This document shows positions 8,068 to 13,886 of a stretch of DNA of 18,350 nt, in pieces (within the stretch, counting starts at the first letter, position 1; every line of letters begins with the position of its first letter). The position numbers and the translations under genes were made by a program. The stretch comes from Spirochaetota bacterium (lineage in GTDB: Bacteria; Spirochaetota; Spirochaetia; Treponematales; Breznakiellaceae), in the NCBI GenBank assembly GCA_023398155.1, contig JAEWSV010000061.1:1-18350 (forward strand), written 5' to 3'. The notes below the pieces were generated by a model, which was not told the origin of the DNA, ran no database searches, and saw nothing but the letters and a program-made list of their open reading frames with translations.

Positions 8068-8179
8068 TCTTATCATGAACCGTATCACCGATTATTCCGG
8101 CGGGTGACTCTGAAGGCGAGCACGTGGTCCTCCTCGGTTTGTCGTTGTCCAACCTACAACACCACCAGGGAGGTTCCGC

Positions 8180-9397
8180 ATGATTATCGTTGACAACGCC
8201 CCGAGTCGCGCCAAAGCGCGACGTGCCGCGTTTAAATTCTTCGCTTTTTCCTTTCTCGAGGGTTTTGCGCCCATCTATCCCGTTTACATGATCATGTTCG
8301 AGGGGCGCGGATATGAACTCACATCCCTTTCGCTCCTCCTCAGCATTTGGTCGCTCCCCGTCGTGCTTCTGGAGTTACCTTCGGGAATTTTGGCTGACCG
8401 GTGGAGCAAAAAAGGCGTCGTCGCCATCGGCATGGCGCTCAAGGCGCTCTGCTTCGTCCTCTGGGCGAGTTCCCCTTCGTTTTTGGCTGCGGCTCTCGGA
8501 TTCATTTCCTGGGGATGCCAAGAGGCGCTCTGCTCGGGCGCGCGCCAGGCGCTCCTTTATGAAGCTTTGAAGAGGGAGTCCGTGGAGGCGGAGTATGAGG
8601 GTATCGTCGGCGTGTCGCTCGCGATCGAGTTGATCACCATAGCCTTCGCGATGGTTGCCGGCGCGGCGATTTACGCGGTCAGTCCGCTGCTCGCCCTCGG
8701 CCTGTCGTCCCTGAGCGCTGCGGCCGCCGCGGCGATAGCCCTGACCTTCCGGGACCGGAGCGCGGAGCGGGGGACTTCCGGCGTTCATCCATCCTTGCTC
8801 GCCGAGCTCAAGGAGTGCGTGACGACCAAGTCCATCCTCGGTCTGCTCGCTGCGGCCTGCCTCGCGGGCGCGGCATACGGCACCGTCGACGAGTTCGACG
8901 CGCTCTGGGCCGCGGATCGTTATTCCGTGCCGGTCGCTTGGATCGGCGCCTGGGGGGCCGTCCGCGTGGCCCTGCAGGGGCTCGGGGGACTGGTCGCGGG
9001 CCGGCTATCCGGCTTACTCGGTAAGGGTAGGATGGGCGGGGCCCTGTTGGCGGCGGGGAGTCTTTTCGCGATCTCGGCCTTCCTAAATGGATGGTGGGGG
9101 ATCCCGCCGTATTTCTTCTACTTCTTCCTCATGGCGGCCTTGTCGGTGATGTTCGAAGCTCGCCTCCAGGAAGCGGCTGAGGATGCGAGCAGGGCCAGCT
9201 TGCTTTCTCTCTCCTCACTCCACCTCACGCTCGTAGCCGTCGTTTTGGCGCCCGCCCTGGGGGCGGCGGGGGACGCGGGAGGCATGGCTTGGATAATCGC
9301 GATCTGCGGAGGGCTCACCGCCATGGTCGGCGGTTTTATGCTTGCATTCAAGAATCGATCCTATTATCATATGAGTAGTGAAGGAGGCCAAAGATGA
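8180..9397 (+). CDS. MFS transporter
   Basis: 405 residues of alternating hydrophobic helices, about 12 membrane spans, close to the usual length of the major facilitator superfamily. The loop between helices 2 and 3 has the family's motif A in recognisable form (LPSGILADRWSKKG, residues ~67-80), and the second half shows the expected weaker repeat (GAWGAVRVALQGLGGLVAGRL). The N-terminus EGFAPIYPVYMIMF is a typical first helix. Substrate is not recognisable from sequence; drug or metabolite efflux is possible. The start ATG 8180 has the ribosome site GGGAGG 9 bases upstream. The stop overlaps the start of the following small ORF by four bases (ATGA), so the two are probably co-translated. Confidence 0.9.
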   Translation: MIIVDNAPSRAKARRAAFKFFAFSFLEGFAPIYPVYMIMFEGRGYELTSLSLLLSIWSLPVVLLELPSGILADRWSKKGVVAIGMALKALCFVLWASSPSFLAAALGFISWGCQEALCSGARQALLYEALKRESVEAEYEGIVGVSLAIELITIAFAMVAGAAIYAVSPLLALGLSSLSAAAAAAIALTFRDRSAERGTSGVHPSLLAELKECVTTKSILGLLAAACLAGAAYGTVDEFDALWAADRYSVPVAWIGAWGAVRVALQGLGGLVAGRLSGLLGKGRMGGALLAAGSLFAISAFLNGWWGIPPYFFYFFLMAALSVMFEARLQEAAEDASRASLLSLSSLHLTLVAVVLAPALGAAGDAGGMAWIIAICGGLTAMVGGFMLAFKNRSYYHMSSEGGQR

Positions 9398-9564
9398 TGA
9401 TAGATCCCATCGGGGCAGCCGCCCCGTCGTACCAGGCGATGCGGATCGGCCCCTCCGGAGACAACGAGGCAGCCGAGCGCATTCCGGACAACGAGGCCGC
9501 TGAACTTTCCAGGAAGGCGCCGTTAGCGCCGTATCAAGGCAATTCGATCGATCTGGAAGCATAG
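9394..9564 (+). CDS. small 56-residue protein overlapping the MFS gene
   Basis: ATG 9394 to TAG 9562-9564, 56 residues, out of frame with and overlapping the end of the MFS gene by four bases. AAGGAGG (9381-9387) stands six bases before the ATG, one of the best ribosome sites in the window, and lies inside the MFS coding sequence. The product is polar and acidic, has no signal peptide or membrane helix, and contains DNEAAE twice (residues 23-28 and 32-37). A strong terminator follows 24 bases after the stop, so the ORF is the last cistron of the unit. I do not recognise the family firmly; it may be a short spirochaetal hypothetical protein. Strong translation signals and the closed transcription unit support a real gene. 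Its function is unknown; a role with the transporter is only suggested by coupling. Confidence 0.7.
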   Translation: MMIDPIGAAAPSYQAMRIGPSGDNEAAERIPDNEAAELSRKAPLAPYQGNSIDLEA

Positions 9565-9588
9565 GAAACCGGATCGGAATGAAAGAGG

Positions 9589-9619
9589 GAGGCGACCGCG
9601 AGGTCGCCTCTTTTTTTTT
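9589..9619 (+). terminator. strong rho-independent terminator after the MFS/small-ORF unit
   Basis: GAGGCGACC (9589-9597) pairs perfectly with GGTCGCCTC (9602-9610) over a GCGA tetraloop of the GNRA type, followed by nine T residues (9611-9619). Confidence 0.95.
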
Positions 9620-9655
9620 AGGTCGATGGAATACCGCGCCGGCGCAGAGCTCCCC

Positions 9656-9685
9656 TTGCCCGGGAAGGCGCGGCCGGCCTATGCT
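9656..9685 (+). promoter_or_regulatory. possible promoter of the deoxynucleoside kinase gene
   Basis: TTGCCC (9656-9661) and TATGCT (9680-9685) are 18 bases apart, placed after the terminator and about 27 bases before the ATG. Match is moderate. Confidence 0.35.
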
Positions 9686-9711
9686 TGGCGCGCGGTCCGC
9701 CGCGCATCGAT

Positions 9712-10356
9712 ATGAAGAAATACCTCGTGTTGGCCGGTAACATCGGCGCCGGAAAATCTACCCTGGTGGGGCTCCTCGCGGAGCGCCTCGGCTTTTCTCC
9801 CTACTACGAACCGGTGGCGGAGAATCCGTACCTCGTCGACTTCTACGCCGATATGCCGCGCTGGGCCCTTCAGAGCCAACTTTTCTTCCTCACCCACCGC
9901 GTTCGTTCCCATCGGGCCTTGATGGAGGATACCCGGTCGGTGGTCCAGGACCGGTCGATCTACGAGGACGCCGAGATCTTCGCGCGGAATCTCTACGAGC
10001 AGGGCTCAATGACCGAGCGCGACTGGAACACCTACCGTAATCTTTACCGGACCCTCATCGACCTGTTGCCCGCACCGGACCTCGTGGTCTACCTCAAGGC
10101 TTCCGTACCGACTCTGCGCAAACGCATCGCGCTCCGCGGTCGGGAGATGGAGGCGTCCATTCCGGATTCCTATCTGGAAGGGCTCAACCGGCTATATGAG
10201 GAATGGATAGATGGTTTCGAGCTTTCGCCCGCCCTGGTGGTGCCCTGCGATCGGCTGGATTTCGTGACCGAGTCCAAGGACCTGGACTGCATCGTAGAGG
10301 AAATCGAGCACCGCCTGCGGGACAAGCAGGGCGAGCTGTTTCCCATCGATATGTAA
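9712..10356 (+). CDS. deoxynucleoside (deoxyadenosine/deoxyguanosine-type) kinase
   Basis: 214 residues from ATG 9712. The P-loop GNIGAGKS is at 9-16, substrate residues EPVAENPYL follow at ~33-41, then VVQDRSIYEDAEIFA (~77-91, the DRS motif) and an Arg-rich lid LRKRIALRGREME (~135-147). This is the dNK/dGK/dCK family (PF01712), which transfers phosphate from ATP to salvaged deoxynucleosides in the cytoplasm. The DRSIYEDAEIFA form and the length match bacterial dAdo/dGuo kinases, but base preference cannot be fixed from this. An in-frame TTG at 9685 would add nine residues; ATG 9712 starts directly at the P-loop strand and is preferred, although no good Shine-Dalgarno is visible. Convergent with the next gene. 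Confidence 0.93.
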   Translation: MKKYLVLAGNIGAGKSTLVGLLAERLGFSPYYEPVAENPYLVDFYADMPRWALQSQLFFLTHRVRSHRALMEDTRSVVQDRSIYEDAEIFARNLYEQGSMTERDWNTYRNLYRTLIDLLPAPDLVVYLKASVPTLRKRIALRGREMEASIPDSYLEGLNRLYEEWIDGFELSPALVVPCDRLDFVTESKDLDCIVEEIEHRLRDKQGELFPIDM

Positions 10357-10381
10357 AAAAGCCGGAGCCCGAGGCCCCGGC
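10355..10381 (-). terminator. terminator of the minus-strand secreted-protein gene
   Basis: Read on minus: GCCGG (10381-10377) pairs with CCGGC (10365-10361), with a further 3-bp inner stem after one mismatch, followed by six T (10360-10355). The T tract lies over the TAA stop of the convergent kinase gene. On plus there is no T run, so it serves the minus strand only. Confidence 0.75.
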
Positions 10382-10428
10382 CGTCGTTTGAAGCGGGGCG
10401 CCCGGTGCGGGGCATCCCGCGACTCGGG

Positions 10429-10881
10429 CTAGAAGCGACCGCCGCGGCGACCGCGGAAGTCGTCATCAAAGCAGGCCCCGCCCCGGCGTCCGCCCATCAT
10501 GCCCCGGCCCGCCATGCCGAAGCCGCGCGAAAGGTCGTAGTCCTTACCGTTGACGGTGAGCTTCGTCGCGCGCAGGACGAGGTATTCCGGAGCCATCGGC
10601 ATCTCGAAGGCGTCGCCCTCAAGCTTCACGGTCGCCCCTTCCTTGAGGCCGTCGACGAAGCCGACGAGGGGCTGGATGCCCATGACGTAGTAAGTCTTGT
10701 CCTTGGCCTGGAGGGCGATGTGGCCGTTCACGAGGGCGAGTTTGCCCTCGACCTTCACCGGCTCTGAGTTCTGGACCTGCGCGCCCGGGCCGAAGGCGCC
10801 GGGACCGGTGCCGCGCGCTTGAGCGAAGACGGCTCCGGCCGCGATGAGGCCGACCGCTACGATGGCGATGATTCTTTTCAT
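10429..10881 (-). CDS. small secreted protein with Gly/Arg/Met-rich C-terminal tail
   Basis: 150 residues. The N-terminus is a clean signal peptide (MKR, hydrophobic core, cleavage likely after A20 in VFA-Q) without a lipobox cysteine, so the mature protein should be periplasmic or exported. Residues ~42-117 are predicted beta strands, repeating short strand-turn units (VEGKLALVNG, KTYYVMGI, GATVKLEGD, LTVNGKDYDL), possibly a small beta-barrel of OB type. Residues 118-150 form a low-complexity tail with RGG/GRRGG motifs, clustered methionines, an acidic DDD and a single cysteine (C137). I do not recognise a named family. The start is supported by AAGGAGA just upstream. Its own terminator follows, so it is a single-gene unit. 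Confidence 0.8.
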   Translation of the reverse strand: MKRIIAIVAVGLIAAGAVFAQARGTGPGAFGPGAQVQNSEPVKVEGKLALVNGHIALQAKDKTYYVMGIQPLVGFVDGLKEGATVKLEGDAFEMPMAPEYLVLRATKLTVNGKDYDLSRGFGMAGRGMMGGRRGGACFDDDFRGRRGGRF

Positions 10882-10953
10882 GGTGTTCTCCTTGCCGGAC
10901 TTTCAAGCCGACATACGTATTAAAGCAAGGAGCGTGCCAAGACAGGATAGGAT

Positions 10954-11101
10954 AACCACAGAGGCACGGAGACGCAGGTGGTATCAAGAGGATGATAGAT
11001 ATCAAGTATAATCAATACAAGGAGATAAACAGTCTCATAATATCAGATGCCGATATTTTCTTCTCGGTGCCTCGGTGCCTCGGTGCCTCGGTGCCTCCGT
11101 G
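10954..11101. repeat. intergenic repeat region with an 8-bp tandem repeat (CTCGGTGC)
   Basis: Four perfect copies of CTCGGTGC lie head to tail at 11063-11094, with a degenerate fifth (CTCCGTGA). Upstream at 10954-10976 an ACCACAGAGGCACGGAGACG-type stretch is related in inverted orientation (GAGGCACGGAG against CTCCGTG/GCCTC). The AT-rich DNA between them has no credible ORF. From memory, similar CACAGAGGCACGGAG sequences recur between genes in many environmental bacteria; this was not checked. Whether it is a mobile mini-element or slippage-prone repeat is open. Confidence 0.75.
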
Positions 11102-11148
11102 ATAAGGACTCTAGAGAAAAGTGATGGGTAGAATTTTCCCACGCTCGG

Positions 11149-11170
11149 AAAAAACTGCCCGCGCGCGGCC
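11149..11170 (-). terminator. weak terminator of the LarA-like gene
   Basis: Directly after the minus-strand stop is a GC palindromic stretch (CCG/CGG core within 11158-11170) and then, on minus, GCAG and six T (11154-11149). The stem is short; the T run is the stronger evidence. Confidence 0.4.
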
Positions 11171-12499
11171 CTATTCGCCGAAGCGCGAGCGCTCGGCCCA
11201 GAGGCCCAGGGCGGGGTTGGGGACGAAGAAGATGCGCTCTCCGGCCACGTCGTTCCAGCCCACCCGGAGTTTCGCGATGTTGTACCGGGCGAGGGCGGAG
11301 GCGAGATCGCCGTACGCGAAGCCCACCGACTCGATCTCCTCCCGGCTGACCTTGGGGCCGGGGCAGTAGCGGACGGTGAAGCGGTCCTCGCTGGACCCAT
11401 GGATGAGGTGGGCGGCGGCGCTCAAGGCTCCCGCGAGTTTCGGATCGGATTCCGCCTTGGCCCGAATCACGGCCGACGGGCGATAGCCGTGCTCGCGGAT
11501 CAGCGCGTCGATGCCGAGGTCCTCTCCGAAGCGCTCCAGGCCGGGGGCCAGGATGAGGAGTTCGCCGCCGTCGGCCATGGCCATCCGCGTGCGGTAGACG
11601 GCCTTGTTGCCGAGCCAGGTGGTACGGAACTCTTCGGGCTCCAGGTAGACGACCGCCTTCTTGATGGGCTCGTCCAGGAGGTCGACGTTGACGACGCGGG
11701 CGAGGGCAGCTGCCTCCTCGAAGCATTCGCGGCCGAATCCGACGTAGAGACCGCGGACCGCGAGCGAGCCGTGGGGCGCTCCGGCCATGGCGGCCTCTTC
11801 ATCGCTACGGCGGCCCACCACGGTGAGGGCCCAGAGGATGGGCGGCAGCGCGTCGCCGAAGCGTCGGTACGCCTCGTCGAAAAAGGCGCGGACCGGCGTA
11901 TCGGCGCGGCCCATGAGGCGTTCCATGCCGTAGGCGGCCCCGGCGAAGTGGCTCTTGTCGATGGCTTCCTTACCGCCGGTTCCCACGAAGACGTTCTTGA
12001 GGTGGTTGGCCATACCGATGACCTCGTGCGGCACGACCTGGCCGAGGGAAACGATCATGGACCAACCGCCGTCGCGGACGGTACGGTTCACCTGGGCGGG
12101 ATAGTCATAGCGCACGGCGCCGCCCATCGCTTTTTCTACCCAGTCGGCCTCCAGGCGGCCGAGTTCCACGACATCGTTTCTCCAGTCGTGGGGGCGGAAT
12201 TTGTCGAGGGGGGTGCGCGGGAACATCCGCGCGATTTCGGCGCCCGTCATGGCCATGTGGGTGCCGAGCGCGGGCATCACCGCTCCGAGCCGGTCGCCGT
12301 CCGCCGCGAGCTCGCGTGCGGCTACGTCGGTAAGGAAACCCGCGCGGGAATGGAAACGCGTGCCGTCGGGAGGGAGCAGGAGGACTTTTCCCCGCGAATC
12401 CACGTCGTCTTGGGCCCGCGAGAGGGCTTCGGAGAAGAGTTCGTCGATCTCTCGGTCCGAAAGGTCGAGGGCGGGACCGCCCTTGGAAACGTAGGTCAT
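11171..12499 (-). CDS. LarA-like (DUF2088) nickel-pincer racemase/epimerase homologue
   Basis: 442 residues from ATG 12499 (AGGGAG upstream); the frame stays open to 12781 but that part overlaps the promoters and uxaE. LarA-family landmarks are present: PPDGTRF (D45-R48, the D.TR turn), ALGTH (H81), and VVPHEVIG...K...KSHF giving H158, K168 and H184. In Lactobacillus plantarum LarA the equivalents are His174, Lys184 and His200, spaced 10 and 16 exactly as here; Lys184 anchors the nickel-pincer cofactor and His200 binds nickel. The family interconverts 2-hydroxyacid stereoisomers and includes lactate and malate racemases and a gluconate 2-epimerase. Divergence from uxaE and a nearby TRAP system suggest an aldonate or uronate substrate, which is inference. 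The cofactor genes larB, larC and larE are not in this window. Confidence 0.85.
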   Translation of the reverse strand: MTYVSKGGPALDLSDREIDELFSEALSRAQDDVDSRGKVLLLPPDGTRFHSRAGFLTDVAARELAADGDRLGAVMPALGTHMAMTGAEIARMFPRTPLDKFRPHDWRNDVVELGRLEADWVEKAMGGAVRYDYPAQVNRTVRDGGWSMIVSLGQVVPHEVIGMANHLKNVFVGTGGKEAIDKSHFAGAAYGMERLMGRADTPVRAFFDEAYRRFGDALPPILWALTVVGRRSDEEAAMAGAPHGSLAVRGLYVGFGRECFEEAAALARVVNVDLLDEPIKKAVVYLEPEEFRTTWLGNKAVYRTRMAMADGGELLILAPGLERFGEDLGIDALIREHGYRPSAVIRAKAESDPKLAGALSAAAHLIHGSSEDRFTVRYCPGPKVSREEIESVGFAYGDLASALARYNIAKLRVGWNDVAGERIFFVPNPALGLWAERSRFGE

Positions 12500-12518
12500 C
12501 GCGTAGCTCCCTGCCGCG

Positions 12519-12547
12519 AGTGTAGGAGGGTCGCCGCCCTCTGTCAA
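12519..12547 (-). promoter_or_regulatory. promoter of the LarA-like gene
   Basis: Read on minus: TTGACA (12547-12542), a 17-base spacer, and TACACT (12524-12519). The -35 is perfect and the -10 is 4/6. The predicted start lies about 13 bases before the ATG, which places the AGGGAG ribosome site just inside the transcript. Confidence 0.65.
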
Positions 12548-12578
12548 GAAAACGAAACGCCGGTTCACCGTTTGACAG
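12541..12578. promoter_or_regulatory. candidate shared operator between divergent promoters
   Basis: CTGTCAA (12541-12547) and TTGACAG (12572-12578) form a 7-bp inverted repeat that contains both -35 boxes. The 24 bases between them include ACG/CGT and a CGCCGG centre. A regulator bound here, such as the locus's AraC-type response regulator, could control both directions. The palindrome may instead simply reflect two consensus -35 boxes. Confidence 0.35.
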
Positions 12579-12600
12579 ATGGGATTTGTGGCGCTTAACT
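12572..12600 (+). promoter_or_regulatory. promoter of the uxaE operon
   Basis: TTGACA (12572-12577) is a perfect -35; 17 bases on is TTAACT (12595-12600), a weak -10 (3/6). A weak -10 with a perfect -35 is compatible with activator dependence. Predicted start near 12607, just ahead of the GGGAGG ribosome site. Confidence 0.5.
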
Positions 12601-12623
12601 GGAGGGATAATCGGGAGGCAACC

Positions 12624-13880
12624 ATGGTCAAGCTCGGCAGGTTTTCCATAGGCGTGGGCGATCGCTTCGGCCGCGAGGGCCGCGCGCAGATCGCCGCGGC
12701 CGAAGCGATACGGAAAGAAACGGGGACGGAGCTGGACCTGGTGTGGAACAAGAGCCGGCGCGAGCATACGATCATCGGCACTACTCCCGAAGACCAGCGG
12801 AAGGCCGCGGACGGCGCGGTCGCGGAAGCCGGATGGAACGGCGCCTATTTCGTGGACGCGGACCATATCGCTTCCGCTACGGTGGAGCCTTTCCTCGCCC
12901 ACTGCGACTTCTTCACCATCGACGTGGCGGATTCCATCGGCAAGAAGGCCGACGTCGCGAAGACCGAGTATTTCGTTTCGCGCAACCGTTCGCTCATCGG
13001 TGCCGTGCGCGTGGAAGGTCTCCCCGCTCCGATGGAGTTGAGCGGGGCTCTGCTCAGGGCGACCGCCGATCGCTACCTCGCGGCCGTCGTTGAGGCCGGA
13101 ACGGTATACCGTAAGATCTTGGATCGAAAAGGAGCCGGCAACTTCGTCGTCGAGGTGTCGATGGACGAGACGGAAACGCCGCAGACGCCGGCGGAACTCT
13201 TCCTGATCCTCAAGGCCCTCGCCGACGAGGGCGTTCCCGTCGATACGATCGCCCCGAAGTTCTCCGGCCGCTTCAACAAGGGCGTGGATTACGTGGGAAA
13301 CGTGAACGCGTTCAGCGCGGAATTCGAGGCGGACATGCGCATCGCTTCTTACGCCGCGCGCCATTTCGGGCTCCCTGCCGGCCTCAAGCTCTCGGTGCAT
13401 TCGGGTTCCGACAAGTTCTCCCTCTATCCGCGCATGGCGCGGATCGCGCGGGAAACCGGTATGGGCTTCCATCTCAAGACCGCCGGCACGAGCTGGCTGG
13501 AAGAGCTCGTCGGTTTGGCCGAAGCGGGCGGAACGGGGCTATCGATCGCCAAAGAAATCTACCGCGTCTCGTACGGACGCTTCGATGAGCTCGTCGGGCC
13601 CTACGCAACGGTGGTGGACATCGACCGCTCGAAGCTGCCGACTCCCGCGGCGGTGGACGGGTGGACCGCGGCCGACTACGCGGCGGCCCTTCGGCACGAG
13701 AAGACGGAGGCCCGCTTCGACCCGAATGTCCGCCAGCTGCTCCACGTGGGCTACAAGGTGGCTGCGGAAATGGGGCCGCGCTACCTCGATGCGCTGGAAG
13801 CGTGCAGGGAGAGCGTGGAGCGGAACGTGCGGGACAACCTCCTGGTGCGTCATTTTCGGCCCCTCTTCGGCCGGTCCTGA
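12624..13880 (+). CDS. uxaE: tagaturonate epimerase family protein
   Basis: 418 residues from ATG 12624, preceded by GGGAGG at proper spacing; upstream in-frame codons overlap the promoter. The sequence matches the UxaE family: IGVGDRFG at 9-16, FVDADHI (76-82), IDVADSIG (99-106), KFSGRFNKG..YVG, KLSVHSGSDKFS (H259) and HLKTAGTSW. UxaE, first recognised in Thermotoga, epimerises D-tagaturonate to D-fructuronate and so joins the galacturonate branch to the glucuronate/fructuronate branch. The Asp/His motifs suggest a metal-dependent active site, which is my inference. It is the first gene of a plus-strand run; six bases separate it from the histidine kinase gene, and the TRAP genes further on fit uptake of the uronate. 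Family identity is clear; exact substrate is not proven. Confidence 0.9.
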   Translation: MVKLGRFSIGVGDRFGREGRAQIAAAEAIRKETGTELDLVWNKSRREHTIIGTTPEDQRKAADGAVAEAGWNGAYFVDADHIASATVEPFLAHCDFFTIDVADSIGKKADVAKTEYFVSRNRSLIGAVRVEGLPAPMELSGALLRATADRYLAAVVEAGTVYRKILDRKGAGNFVVEVSMDETETPQTPAELFLILKALADEGVPVDTIAPKFSGRFNKGVDYVGNVNAFSAEFEADMRIASYAARHFGLPAGLKLSVHSGSDKFSLYPRMARIARETGMGFHLKTAGTSWLEELVGLAEAGGTGLSIAKEIYRVSYGRFDELVGPYATVVDIDRSKLPTPAAVDGWTAADYAAALRHEKTEARFDPNVRQLLHVGYKVAAEMGPRYLDALEACRESVERNVRDNLLVRHFRPLFGRS

Positions 13881-13886
13881 GGGCGG

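Noticed and set aside
8075..8107. 10-codon ORF (MNRITDYSGG) right after the extended -10 upstream of the MFS gene
   Set aside because: It has no ribosome site and would need leaderless translation; too short to support and no attenuator hairpins follow.
11063..11101. Tandem CTCGGTGC units considered as a CRISPR array
   Set aside because: The units are 8 bp and abut directly; there are no spacers and no cas genes.
11399..12598. 399-codon open frame antisense to the LarA-like gene
   Set aside because: It is a shadow of high-GC coding sequence on the other strand; the LarA homologue carries clear family motifs, this frame does not.
12500..12781. N-terminal extension of the LarA-like frame to 12781
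   Set aside because: The extra 94 residues would cover the divergent promoters and the start of uxaE. ATG 12499 has a ribosome site and a promoter at the right distance.
12105..13472. 455-codon minus-strand frame crossing the uxaE and larA-like starts
   Set aside because: It is antisense to uxaE, crosses both promoters and shows no domain; composition is that of a shadow frame.
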